This document shows positions 42,895-53,741 of a stretch of 64,000 nt of DNA, one piece after another; positions within the stretch are counted from its first letter, which is position 1, and each line of letters begins with the position of its first letter. The position numbers and the translations under genes were made by a program. The DNA is from Adiantum capillus-veneris (lineage: Eukaryota > Streptophyta > Polypodiopsida > Polypodiales > Pteridaceae). The DNA lies in contig CM043971.1 in the NCBI GenBank assembly GCA_014529385.2, forward strand, positions 52,981,209-53,045,208, written 5' to 3'. Under the pieces are notes generated by a model. It had not been told where the DNA came from and did no database searches. It saw only the letters and a program-made list of their open reading frames with translations.

Positions 42895-44400
42895 ATGGCT
42901 TCAGGCAAGGATCAGTCGACTCCCTCTGCATCTGGAGATGCGGGCAGGGATCACAACGAAGATTCTGACAGAGTATGGCCCGCCTTGGCCTACTCAGGCG
43001 GAGCAAAGAGAGATGAAGCGTCGTCAATTGATCAGCGATGCAACAAAGATGATGCTCAGTTTTGCGAAGGATCCGAAATTGGCAAAATATATGAGCGAGA
43101 CTTCTTTTCAGGAAGTGCATGAACAGTGGCAGAAAACCACACCACCACCATTGAAACCCGCTCTCAAGAAAACTTCTGATCACAAACAGTATTCAGAGAA
43201 GGAATTACAAGAGGTGGTTGATGCACGAATTGCGCAGCTTTTTGACGCGCAAAAGAAAGCCAAAAAGCACGGCAAAAAGCAGAAGAAAGGCACTGACTTC
43301 CCGGGATATTTCGGTCGTCAGTCGACATTCGACAAGGCAAAGAAACAGAAGATGCGTGTTCGATTTGAAGGAGTACCCAGTTCTTCTTCTTCTTCTTCTT
43401 CTTCTTCTTCTTCTGCCAGTTCTTCTAGCTCTTCAGATTCGAGCGAAGAAGACAGAAAAGGTAAAAAGCGAAGCAAGAAACAAAGCTTCGGAAAGGGAAA
43501 GAAAAAGGCAAAGAAGGCTAAATCTCGCCCAGAGACTGACTGTTCTACTGAGGACTCGTCTACAGACAGCTCAGATTCTGATGATGGAAACTTCTATGCG
43601 AACAAGAAGAATTTTTACAAAGCCAACCAGTATGACTTTCTCGAAGATAAAAGCAAGAAAGTCCGAGAGTTTAAGGAAGGTGGCCACTCGATCAAGTTTG
43701 ATACTTTTTCAGGATACTCAGATGCTTCGAAGGCTTTGTCTTTTATACAGCAGTTTGACATTGCTTTCGCGGGAGGACGCTATTCAGAGCACTCCAAGAT
43801 TCGAAGAGCTACCTCTTACCTTAAGGGGAATGCTCGTACTCGGTGGTCCACGCTTCTTTTAAACAAGACTGTGCCAGTTAAATGGCTGAAATTTAAAAAG
43901 CTTTTTTTTTCTTCTTGGTTGACCCAAGAATATGAACGAGATATACGAGCTGCTTGGAACCATCTTCGGATGACCAAGAAAGATACAATCAATGCTTATT
44001 GTGAAAGATTCTGGAGCTCTTTTCTACCCGCCTCTTCATTCAAGAAGATCTCGTTCAGAGAACAGATGGGAGCGGTTCACCTTGGGTCTACCTACAGAGA
44101 TCCGAGATCACTGCTTGGAACAGAAGTCAGCTCCTATTCAGGAGTTGATGAGGCATGCGAAGCGGGGCTTTGCCATTCACTCTGGCAGTCTGACCTACCC
44201 CATAGATGAGGCCATGACACAACGAGCCGAACAGACTTCTGGGAGTGAAAGTAGAAAGAAAAAGAGCAACCCATAGGAAAAGGATGCACGACCCAAGCTT
44301 ACTCCTGAGGAGAGAGCTCGCTTCATAAGAGAGGGGAAGTGCTTTGGATGCGGGGAACATGGACATATCTCCGTGAAGTGCCCTAAAAGGCACAGAAAGG
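42895..44400 (+). pseudogene. Element C gag
   Basis: ATG 42895 (M-A-S-G-K-D-Q-S-T-P-S-A-S-G-D) follows CCGCGGCACTT, as in element D (63392). A one-base deletion near 42970, relative to D, moves reading to a frame that is open to about 44065. That frame carries a basic domain, a long Ser tract from TTC repeats (43378-43440), D-S-S-E-E-D, Lys-rich blocks, and the gag core I-K-F-D-T-F-S-G-Y and A-L-S-F-I-Q-Q-F-D-I-A-F. Another shift leads to E-R-F-T-L-G-L-P-T-E-I-R. The knuckle [14 protein letters not shown] (44341-44382) is intact. Confidence 0.9.
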
Positions 44401-44529
44401 ACATAATGATAAAGACGATGACAGGCCTGAGAGTTCGAGAGCAGCTGAGGAACGTGGCAGAAAAGGCAGATAGAAAAGCAGAACTAGTACCACATGGCGT
44501 GGAACCTACACCGAATCTAATGAATGAAA

Positions 44530-44870
44530 GTACAAACTTTGCCGCTTTTGGGGCAAAGTGAAGGATCAGGAAGCTCTTTTGAAGGAGCTAAGGCAAACTT
44601 CTTTTCACTTGGAATTGGCGGCTCGATTTGGAAATTATGCCCGATAGACTGACGCCGCAGGCGGAGGTAGTTCGACTGGCACCTGGATGGGATGTTGCCA
44701 TTACACCGAGCATTGGCAAACTTCGTTTTCAATGGCAGGGGTGTTCAGGGCACGCGAGTGACGTTCTACTCAGGATCCCTTGGTTCCACAAGAACTACGC
44801 CGTGGTTGACTATCGGGCCAAGAAAGCGACTTTGACAAATGAAGGGCTCAGAGATTGTACTTGATGAACT
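44530..44870 (+). pseudogene. Element C protease region, active site lost
   Basis: Compared with element B, the bases encoding F-F-D of the F-F-D-G-G-A motif are deleted, leaving L-L then a shifted G-A-K-A-N-F. The rest follows in broken frames: [10 protein letters not shown], then L-L-R-I-P-W-F and A-T-L-T-N-E-G. Confidence 0.7.
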
Positions 44871-44929
44871 TCAGTTTTCTTTACTCGTTCTTATGGGAGA
44901 GACCTGAACGATGGATAAAGGTTGAATAT

Positions 44930-45535
44930 GTTTTGACTTGAACAAAAGAACGCCAAGATTTTTCTCCACACTCATGCCGATTGCTTCTTAGAGGGCCTGA
45001 AGATCATACCATTGACCTGATACGTGGAAGCACGCCACCGAACCGGCCACCTTACCGTGTGAGCCGAGTACAGAATGAAAAGATTATGAACCGAGTGAAA
45101 GACCTCTTGGAAAAGGGTCTTGTCCAGCATAGTACTTCACCGTATTGCTCTCCACTGTTGTTGGATTTGAAGAAAGACGGATCTTGGAGAATGTGCATCG
45201 ATTATAGAGCTCTCAACAAAATCACCATCAAGAACAGATTTCCGATTCCTAGGATCAATGATATACTCGACAGGTTACAGGGATTCTCGTGCTTTAGCAA
45301 GATTGACTTGAAGAGTGGACATCATCAGATCCGAATCGCGCCGGGAGACGTCTACAAGACAGCCTTTCGGACGACTTTTGGGTTATTCGAGTTTTTGGTG
45401 ATGCCTTTTAGCTTAACCAATGCTCCTGCGACATTTAACTGGATGATGGACATGATTTTTCAAGAGTACAGGCTATTTGTTGGAACTTTCTTTGATGATA
45501 TCATTGTTTTCTCCAAGAATGAAGCAGAGATCATT
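44930..45535 (+). pseudogene. Element C reverse transcriptase
   Basis: Open frame 44981-45604: [59 protein letters not shown] and the active site F-F-D-D-I-I-V-F-S. About 30 codons between that site and L-G-H-x-V-S are deleted near 45532 with a frame change. The fingers and palm are otherwise intact. Confidence 0.92.
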
Positions 45536-46298
45536 TTTTTTGGGACACTTTGTCTCAGAAATAGGAGTGCAAATGGATCCGGCCAAGATAGACACTATTC
45601 GTGATTGGCCCAATTTGAAGAATGTCCATGGAGTTGGAAGCTTCTTTGGACTGTGTTCGTACTACAGACGGTTCATTCGAAAGCTTGCAGAGGTTGCTTC
45701 CCCTTTGCATATCTTGATACAGAAAGGAGTCCCTTTCTCGTGGGGATCCACAGAGGTGACTGCCTTTCAGACATTGAAAGAGAAATTGACTACAGGACCA
45801 GATTTGACTTTGCCGGACTTGCAGAAGTCATTTGAAGTATTTTGTGATGCTTATGGTCGTAGTCTAGGTGCGGTCTTGATGCAAGAAGGCCATGTCATTG
45901 CTTACGAGAGCCGATTGTTCTCTAGGCTGGAGATGACAGCACATATTTATGAGAAAGAGCTTTTGGTGATTATCCATGCTCTTACTCTGTGGCGGCATTA
46001 CCTACTTGGAGCAGATTTTACTGTCTTTACAGACCATCAGAGTTTGTGCTACTTCTTGTCACAGAAGCAGCTTTCGGAAAAGCAAATGCGGTGGGCGAAC
46101 ATCTTGTCACAGTTTCACTTCCAGATTGTCCATGTGCAGGGACAGAAGAATGTGGTGGTAGATGCTTTGTCTCGGAAGCAGTTGGTTCTGGCTATTTCCG
46201 CGATACATCATAAGAGCTTTGAGGATATGGTCGATCAGTATGCCACAGATCAGATTTTGCAGATATTTTCACACAGATACGGGATGGGGAGACAGTAG
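45536..46298 (+). pseudogene. Element C RNase H
   Basis: [62 protein letters not shown], and V-V-V-D-A-L-S-R-K. It is open for over 250 codons to a TAG at 46296, where a frameshift before integrase is implied. Confidence 0.92.
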
Positions 46299-46970
46299 CT
46301 GGATACTCCCTTCGGGAAGGCTACTTGATGAGAAAGACTATGTTGTGCATTACACAGCCGTTGTGGGAAAAGGTTATGACTGAATGCCACTGTCCACCTT
46401 TTACGGGTCACCGCGGCATTGCTACCACCATGAAGGGGTAGAGAGATACTTCTTTTGGCCAAGACTCAAAAAGGATGTGGAAGAGTTTGTGCACAGTATG
46501 CCAAAAGGTCAAGTTTGACAGGCATAAGGCACATGAAGTGTTACAGTCTTTACCCATACCCACCCGCCCCTGGGAAAATATTGAAATGGATTTCATTTTT
46601 GATCTCCCGAGAACAGAGAATGATCACGATGATTTTCCGATTACATGGCATGTCTGAGACGATTGTCTCCGACAAAGACCCCAGATTTATGAGTTTGTTT
46701 TGGAAGGCAATTTGGGAGAACATTGGCACGCAGTTGCAGTTCTCGTCATCGTTCCACTTGCAGACTGACGGGCAATCTGAGATTGCCAATTCAGTGGTTT
46801 TAGATTTATTGAAGTCTTGTATCTCGGATCAGAAGACTCAATGGGAAAAGAACTTACCTTTGGTGGAATTTGCCTACAATAACACGATACACTCTTCGAC
46901 GAGGAAGACGCCATTTGAGATTGTTGAAAGTGCTGCGAAGGTTCCATCCTTCCTGTGCACGAAAGATTAG
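46299..46970 (+). pseudogene. Element C integrase
   Basis: Finger parts F-T-G-H-R-G-I and V-C-Q-K-V-K-F-D are in different frames. The core has E-M-D-F-I-F-D-L-P, S-D-K-D-P-R-F and T-D-G-Q-S-E-I-A-N, so the DDE residues can be named. A deletion near 46615-46635 removes the W-T-V[10 protein letters not shown] segment found in B and K. It ends at a TAG at 46968. Confidence 0.88.
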
Positions 46971-47539
46971 ATATTTGAAGCGGATGAATATTCGCGAGAT
47001 TTAGATACGGCTTTTGCCAAGGTTCGCGAGACTTTGCAAAAGTCTCAAGAACGATAGAAAAAGGCAGCGAATCGCCATCCTCGCGACTTGAAATTGAAGG
47101 AGATGATTGGGTGCTCTTACGTTTTGAGAAGGCACGCCTAAGAAAGAAAAAGGGAAAGGAGAGGCTTTTTCCAAAGCTTAGTATGCGATACTACGAACCT
47201 TTCCAGATTACTGAAAAGATAAATGATGTCTCCTTTCGATTGAAACTTCCAAATACTTGGAGGATTCACAGTGCATTGCATGTGAGTCTCTTGAAACTTG
47301 TTAAGGGTGATGTGCGTGATGATGGGGAGCCTGATGAGCAACCCGCAGTGGAAGAAAACGAGGAGACCCTTGTTCCTGAACAGATTTTGGCACATACGGA
47401 TACGAAGAAAGGTAAAGTCCGAAGGCGGTTCTTGGTTAAGTTCAAGAACTTTCCTGCATTTGATGCGAAGTGGATGGAGGAGGAGGACCTAGCAGATACT
47501 CCTCGGATTGTAAAACTTTACCTCGATGTTTTGGTTTAG
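46971..47539 (+). pseudogene. Element C integrase tail and chromodomain
   Basis: After a stop near 47055 a 142-codon frame runs [30 protein letters not shown], an acidic hinge (D-D-G-E-P-D-E-Q-P), I-L-A-H-T-D-T-K-K-G-K and F-L-V-K-F-K-N-F-P-A-F-D-A-K-W-M. The chromodomain aromatic positions are kept. Confidence 0.88.
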
Positions 47540-48098
47540 CATAGTCTACTCCAAACGGAACCCAGAATTCAGCTTGGCCGGAGATCTGGTGCAGTGGGAT
47601 GCACAAGAGGGGAGTTACTCCACTCCTTTGTCAACAGATGCCTTGATTTTGATACTAAAGTCACTGATGTCTCTTTGAGCTTCAGGGATACTGAGAGCTG
47701 ACAGTATTCTACTGGATGACTTTATGAAATGGAATTCCTGATAATGATACTGATTTGTTCTTGACTTCTTTTGAGTGCAGGAACTGATAGACGAAATGAC
47801 TGTAGCATTTTGGTCTGATTGATCTCGAATAGACATGGTTGCAATAGGGGTTAGTCAATCGGACATCGATGAGGTCCCGATTGGACCTAGATGTGATTGC
47901 TAGCTACATTGCCAATAAATCTTGGTCTAAGATCCGAATGAATGTTGAATGTCATGTGATTTCCTGTGATGTGACTGTCGATTTTGTACATGTGCTAGAT
48001 CTGTGTTCGTAGTACGTAGGTACTAACAGTCAGTGTCTGCTAAGACGGTTTATGGCTTTTGTCGGTTTTGCAGGCGTAATCGTGGTTGATTACAATGC
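47540..48098 (+). other. Element C 3' untranslated internal region
   Basis: About 560 bp noncoding between chromodomain stop and polypurine tract. Homologous to the corresponding regions of B (30214-30810, inverted) and H (59610-59845, inverted). Confidence 0.7.
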
Positions 48099-48114
48099 TT
48101 TCAAGAGGGGGGTA
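48099..48114 (+). promoter_or_regulatory. Element C polypurine tract
   Basis: TTTCAAGAGGGGGGTA directly before the 3' LTR. Confidence 0.9.
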
Positions 48115-48665
48115 TGTCACAAAGTGATGACGTGGCGGACAACGAAAACCCTAATTTATGCCAGAAACCCTAAAATTCCTGCAAACCCTAATTTTTGAAA
48201 ATCGCGGAGGCGGGGATTTTTGTTTTTCTAATTTTATTTTATGATGAGCGACGCAAATCCCAGCTTTTTGCTACGCAAGGATTTTGGATGAGAGAAAGAG
48301 TTGAATTGCTTTATTTTAACTCTCATTGAGAGAGAGAGAGAGAGAGAGAATTTGCTTTTGCTTTCAAGCTTTTGGGGCTCTGCTTTTGGGCATCCCTTGT
48401 AACCTTTAAACCAGTGGTGAGGGCCTCACTTCTCAGAGCATCTGGACGCACTGTCTGAGAGTGAACCCCGAGCCATTCTCTTGTACTTTGAACTGATTAA
48501 TACAAAAAGAAATACCGAAAGGGGCGCCAATCTTTGGGGCCAATATCTCTAGGCACGGAACTCCGCCGGGCCAGTGCAAATCTATTGTGATCTGTGAATT
48601 GTTTGAAGTGGTTATTTGGTGCTGTCGCAATTGATTCTTGACTTGGAGTGTCCAAGTCTGTTACC
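48115..48665 (+). repeat. Element C 3' LTR
   Basis: 551 bp. It ends GTTACC where the family ends GTTACA, so the last base is mutated. The conserved block is at 48507-48541 and an AG tract at 48327-48349. Confidence 0.92.
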
Positions 48666-48809
48666 GCAATTGGTCAGCTCAAAGTAGCATCACACAGACT
48701 AGAGGTCGAGGTGGGGCGAGCTCATGACATTTCCAGGGAGGAGAGAGTCTATCGAGTATGCAGAGAAGAGGTGGAGAGTGAGGAGCATTTTCTCACAACT
48801 TACAGATAA
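48666..48809 (+). pseudogene. LINE-like RT C-terminal (zf-RVT-like) remnant, right part
   Basis: 47 codons from the duplicated GCAAT to a TAA at 48807: G-Q-L-K-V-A-S-H-R-L-E-V-E-V-G-R, then R-E-E-R-V-Y-R-V-C and V-E-S-E-E-H-F-L. The layout (S-H-x-L-x-x-E-x-G-R, R-x-C-x-x-C, then E-D/S-E-x-H-F-L) resembles the C-terminal end of LINE-type reverse transcriptase polyproteins; the second Cys of the pair is not visible. Reading is continuous with the sequence left of element C. Confidence 0.5.
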
Positions 48810-50560
48810 TTTCTAGAGGAACACACCCCCTCCACTCCGAGATCCACCGAGGGGAGTGACTCTCCAACAGGCTAAGACAAGCCAGGCCAGACGACACCCT
48901 GGTGTTACTGATGCCTGGCCCCATGACTCCACCGTAGATAGATCGAGGAGATCCAAACCCGAGAGTGTCAAGCTGCTGAGGAGAGACGAGCCCAAATGAT
49001 TGCTGACCTATATGAGCAACCCTCGTTCTCGATCCTCGCATGTACCACATTTTATACCCCCCTATTAGCACAAGATGGAGCTAGCTAGCTTGGTGCATCT
49101 GCATGATTCTATTGCCTTGAGCACATAGACATGCATGTATCCCTAGTACTAGAGCTCCATCCCCCCCCCCCCTCCCCCCCTAGATCCCATCCTACACCAG
49201 TGTTTTTTTTAAAATTTATTTCTGTGCTAGTTTGAATTGGTTTGTCTTTTCCGATGGATGGAGGACATACACACATGTATACTTGATTTGTCTCATGGGC
49301 CGACTTCGGCCTCATATAGACATTGAAAATCTCTCTCTCTCTCTCTCTTTCTCTCTCTCCGGTAGAAATCTGCAAGTCTTCTTCTATAGAGTCGCACTCT
49401 TCATGCCCCAAGTGTGTGCCCTGCGTGTATAAATTGCCTACTCTACAGACTCTTTTATAGATCCTAAGTCAAAATCAAGTGCCACAACCCTATGCCCTCC
49501 AACAAAAAACAGTCCCCCCTCCCCCCCAAAAAAAAGAACAATCGCAATCTCAATCGAGAGAGGGAAAAAATTCACTTTTTAGAGAGAGAACCATTAATTT
49601 CAAGTTTAGAGAGAGAGAGAGATATCTTTTTACATCTATCAAAGGCCGAAGTCAGCCTGTGAGACATATCAAGTGTACATGTCACGTGCACATCTAACCC
49701 TATGTGCATGTGGACAAACTAACTCCTACTTCTAGGGTTTAGGACAACCTAGGAAGTGTCGTGGCACCACTCATGTGAGCCTGTACGCAAGACGTGCATG
49801 TCTAGGCACTTTAGATTGGTTGCATACCTTCTGATTGATTGCACATAAGCACATCCAGTGTTTGCTAGGTGTAGGCATTGGGGAGTGTTCCCATACAAAA
49901 GCATCAGTACCAGGCCTAGGTAGTTTAGCATGTGAAGCACCTCTTTTTAAACTTGCTAATAAGTGACATGCACAAGTAGAAGTCCTGGGGTTTTTAAAGC
50001 CTTGCCCAACCCAGAAATCACTACCTATATAATTGACCCTAGGGTTCACCATTCTCATCATCAATCAGTCCACCGATGGGCAGCCAATCTGAGCCCTCTC
50101 TCCACAGCACCCTGGCGCTTCTGTGCAACATCAGCCTACAATAGTAGATCAGACCCACAGGGCCACAGTGTCAGATGAACTCTAGCATTAGCGGTTTTTA
50201 GCCATCACCTCGTCATACTGTCGCAAATCTACTGAGTCACATCAGGGTTTTCAGTTTTCAGCCCATCCTCGACATCAGCCATAGCGGATCAGCCCATGGC
50301 CTCATCGTCAGTTGCAGATCCCATCAGTTCCACTAGCATTTCCTATTTTCAGCCCTTAGCCTCGCAAATCCAAGCACCTATACCAAGATCGCATCAGCAT
50401 CTAGGATCATTGTATTAGCATTTGTGCAATCTAAGAAAATCTCTCTCTAGCAATAGACGAAGGGGGCCTTGGAGGGAGTTTGGGACCCCATCCGGTGTTA
50501 GTATCCTGTCTCTTCACTCACAGTATCTCTCTCTTTGTTACCGGCTTGGTCAACAGCTAG
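48810..50560. other. Spacer with simple repeats
   Basis: No gene is recognised. It holds a poly-C run at about 49163-49181, a (CT)n tract at 49330-49360, a second C/A-rich run at 49515-49535 and an AG tract at 49608-49623. Several short ORFs are simple-repeat products. Confidence 0.5.
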
Positions 50561-50613
50561 AGAAATCGATAGCAATACACGAACAGAAATTGCAAACAAT
50601 TGAACTGAACTTG

Positions 50614-50616
<3 letters not shown>

Positions 50617-50679
<63 letters not shown>
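50617..50679. repeat. (AG)n microsatellite
   Basis: About 31 AG units inside the H LTR, at the position where LTR I has a shorter CT/TA tract. Confidence 0.97.
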
Positions 50680-50681
<2 letters not shown>

Positions 50682-51059
50682 ACACGGAACGACAAAGTTC
50701 TGTCCCCAGATGCACTGACCCAAAGATTGGCGCCCTTAGAGTATTTCTTTATTATTGCTTCACAAAGGTACAGCTCCCCGAGGGTCCAGCTCTCCGAGAT
50801 TTTGCATCGAGATGCTCTCCAGAGATTGGCCCTTTGGGCACTTTTAATCAGTACAAGGGATGCCCAATAGCAAAGCCCCAAAATCTCTCATCCAAAAGCA
50901 CCTGCTACCAAGAGCTTCATGCAAGCCTGCCCTGCAACAGCACAAAACACCGAAATCCATACAGCCTGCCATTTCAACATCATGTGAGTGCAAAATCCGA
51001 AATCTACCGTATAGGTACCACCTCAGCAGGAGATGCGCAATTTCAGATTTTTGGGATCG

Positions 51060-51290
51060 GGGCCCCTCGGCCAGTGCTCTTTAAGTTGGCAGGGTTAGGT
51101 TTCAAAACTCTCCCTTAAGGCCCCTCGGCCACATCTTCTACAGTTCTGTTGGGTTAGAGTCTTAAACCCCTTTAGACCCCTCGGCCACATCTTTCTACAG
51201 TTCTGTTGGGTTAGAGTCTTAAACCCCTTTAGGCCCCTCAGCCACATCTTCTGCAGTTCTTCTGGGTGAGTTTTAAACTCTAACCCCTTG
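51060..51290 (-). repeat. Minisatellite, about 58-bp unit, four copies
   Basis: Units starting GGCCCCTCGGCCACATCTTC and ending with AAACCCCTTTA(G) repeat at about 51060, 51119, 51177 and 51235. The second and third are nearly identical. LTR I has only about one and a half units in the same position (59925-60030, inverted). Confidence 0.85.
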
Positions 51291-51337
51291 TCCTCTTGGC
51301 CAATCCCTCAAGTTGGTCATGCCACATCACAACTTGT

Positions 51338-51356
51338 TGTGAGAGTGCACGTGTGC

Positions 51357-51441
<85 letters not shown>

Positions 51442-51752
51442 GAAATGAAATGTAATATTAACGGCTTCAAAAGGCCAAAATGACCGATGAGACCAAAAGG
51501 TTACATGTGGTAAATCTAATACCAGGTCTGAGTACAAAAAGTACAAAGAAAAAAAAATAGTGGATAGGGGTGGGGCGAAAGCTGATACAAAGGAAATAGG
51601 AAGTACAAAGGGTGGGCTGATACAATGCAATGGAGCTCTCTGACAGTTGAGGCATCATATACATGGACATCATATCCAGGAGGGCTCCTATGTCGCGCCA
51701 ATATGGTATGGATCCTCTGTTGCAATTTGCGTTGATATATATATATATATAT

Positions 51753-51810
<58 letters not shown>

Positions 51811-52116
51811 ACAAACGCTAGATGTGGAAGAGGGGGTGATCAGTCCCCCCCACTAACCATAGACAGAAAATGCCAATGAATGGCTGTGTATAGATGATAT
51901 GTGGGTACCCCCCTGGCTCCATATATAGGTGCCCAAGGAGGGGGTCGAGCAGTGCCAGAAAATGCTCCATGACCCAGCATAACAAAAAAGGAATACAAGG
52001 GTGCCCGGACAAAGTGGGCGGCGGCCCAGACGATGGGCGGCCGACGATGCAATTTGTATGCATATGCAAAGGGTGGCCAGCCCGGAGGCATACTAGCCAT
52101 ACATGTATGCCCTAGA
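51338..52116 (-). repeat. Element E 3' LTR with a 315-bp insert
   Basis: Matches the right LTR at both ends. Its AG tract is split into 51359-51438 and 51754-51808 by 315 bp (51439-51753) absent from the other copy. The insert ends in a short TA repeat (51735-51752). Confidence 0.75.
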
Positions 52117-52432
52117 TGTCACGAGGACGTGGCAACTGCTAACCTTAGTTGTTGGTTTCTTTCGGATGATTTTCGTTTAATTTTTGAGATCCTCTTTTTG
52201 AAGTTGCAAATGGCCGGACATTGTATGGCCAATGTGAAACAGTAGTTTCACCCGCAGATGGGAAGGTGGTTGGCACTGGAATTCCAGTAGTAAAAGGGTG
52301 TCTAGCATAGTAACAGGGAACGGGTGGAATGGGGGTTAACCATATTGAAACGGTGTCAGGAATGGAACGTAACACTGGAATGGGCAGAATAGGCAGCCAA
52401 AATGGCCGGGCGGAACAGGCAGCAAATTTCAA

Positions 52433-52440
<8 letters not shown>
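52117..52440 (+). repeat. Fragment of a gypsy A-type LTR inside E, then unassigned sequence
   Basis: TGTCACGAGGACGTGGCAAC and the following 40 bases match the start of the A 3' LTR at 37690. Beyond about 52180 the match fades and nothing is recognised. Confidence 0.5.

Positions 52441-52491
<51 letters not shown>
52441..52491. repeat. (AG)n microsatellite
   Basis: About 25 AG units, followed 45 bp later by a 37-base poly-G run. Confidence 0.97.
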
Positions 52492-52493
<2 letters not shown>

Positions 52494-52535
52494 GGCTGTT
52501 TGGGAGAGGTTTGAAACCTCTCAAGACTCACACAT

Positions 52536-52572
<37 letters not shown>
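52536..52572. repeat. Poly-G run of 37 bases
   Basis: Uninterrupted G. It may be real or a sequencing/assembly artefact. Confidence 0.85.
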
Positions 52573-52573
<1 letters not shown>

Positions 52574-52813
52574 CTTTTTTCTTTAAAAGCTATCAATATG
52601 GCTCAAGCAGAATAGGCAGCCATCAATATGGCTCAAGCCTCAAGCGCCATCTATATGGCACAACTTACAAGCTTCATTGGGGGCGAAGATGGGTATCCTT
52701 CCCATCCTCTCTAGATAATCCAAACCCTCAGTCTCTCAAGAGTCAAAAACAGGCCCCCCCATGGCACATTTTAGGTTCCCGATCCGGCCCTCGTTCTCGT
52801 TCTGCTGTTCCAA

Positions 52814-53741
52814 TGTCACAAACGGGAGCGCATAACAATATAAAATATACTCGGATAAATAGAATTTATCACTTAATACTGAAGCCAAAGGATATATAGA
52901 GAAATAAATAGAGAGAGAGAGAGAGAAGATCGACACAGTACTGGGACCAGAAAATGGGCTGGTCCCCCCCTTAAAGAGAATCCTTTATTAGGGAGAATCT
53001 TTTTACAAGCACAAGAACCAGAGAAAACCCCTCTGTTCTAAATCTCTGACTCGATGGTCGTTCCTTCCCGTAAGGGAAATCCGATAGACGAGCTCTCAAT
53101 CCTTTTTCCGTCTGTACTCGGAGTCGAGACTCCGCAGACAATTTCCGAATTCCGTTCCCGGAATTCCCAAGCGTAGGCCAAAGCCTTCTCGCTTTTTAAG
53201 AAAAGCTTCTCAGAACCCATCTTTATTCTTGTGCTTGCGTCTTTACGCGTATTCCTCTTTTCCAGTTCGGATTTCCTCTCGACTATGGATATCCCCTTTC
53301 CGATGCACCCGTCACCCACCTTGTGACGCATCAGGAATACCCATCACCTAGTCCTTTCCTACTGAAACTTACGGTACAATCCTCTTCACGATGCTCTATG
53401 TCACCCATCCTATGACGCATCAGAGATGTCCATTCCCGGATGGTCGGATACTTCTTACTGATGCTCCCTGTCACCCATCCGATGTGACGCATCGGAAGTA
53501 TCCGTTCCTGGTGGCCTTACAGGTATTCCCTTTCACAGTGCTCCTGTCATTACTTTGAATGACGCACTAGGGACACTCTGTACTCGGATGTCTCCAGTGA
53601 GAAAAACCCTCTCACTTAAAATTCCAATAATTCATTTAGAATTATTTTTCTTGGTGTTCCAAGCGAGAAAACCCTCTCACTTATAAATCCAATAATTCAT
53701 TTAGAATTATTTTCCTGTCAAATAAAGCCAATTTAGCAACA
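52814..53741 (-). repeat. Element G 3' LTR (928 bp)
   Basis: Lacks about 555 bp that the right LTR has at 56898-57455; the word CGCTT is at the joint here and at both edges there. Contains four TGACGCA-bearing repeat units at 53301-53574. Confidence 0.88.
53301..53574 (-). promoter_or_regulatory. U3 tandem units with TGACGCA inverted repeats
   Basis: Four units about 70-90 bp apart contain GTCAC...TGACGCAT. The first has a perfect CGTCAC/GTGACG inverted repeat (53310-53328). They fall in the U3 half of this minus-strand LTR, upstream of transcription. TGACG is the core of as-1-type bZIP (TGA factor) sites; that role here is inference. The copies at 57574-57840 are the second LTR. Confidence 0.5.

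Larger units (their letters stand above)
42274..48665 (+). mobile_element. Ty3/gypsy element C, complete ends and perfect TSD
   Basis: LTRs of 551 bp (42274-42824 and 48115-48665) begin TGTCACAAAGTGATGACGTGG. Flanks are GCAAT on both sides (42269-42273 and 48666-48670). Plus-strand order: primer-binding site, gag, zinc knuckle, protease, RT, RNase H, integrase, chromodomain, polypurine tract. It is the most complete copy of its family here but has frameshifts in gag, a lost protease site, and deletions in RT and integrase. Confidence 0.95.
50562..51337 (-). repeat. Element H LTR, left part (interrupted by E)
   Basis: The minus-strand reading matches LTR I (59851-60423) along its length: the end T-T-G-C-T-A-T-x-GAT, GTTCGTGT, a CT tract (50617-50679) and the conserved block (50718-50750). 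A minisatellite lies at 51060-51290. It is cut at 51337 by element E and resumes at 59560. Confidence 0.72.

Noticed and set aside
43218-43862. Plus-strand 214-codon ORF in gag of element C
   Set aside because: Shadow frame of gag; its poly-Leu stretch is the out-of-frame reading of the Ser codon repeats.
50498-50881. Ser-Leu repeat proteins encoded over AG/CT tracts here and at 51280-51812, 52145-52531 and 58650-59421
   Set aside because: They are translations of microsatellites within LTRs, with no domain outside the repeat.
53038-53331. 97-codon minus-strand ORF in the G LTR, similar ORF at 56743-56970
   Set aside because: The second LTR copy is interrupted within it by the 555-bp segment and frame differences, so coding is unlikely.
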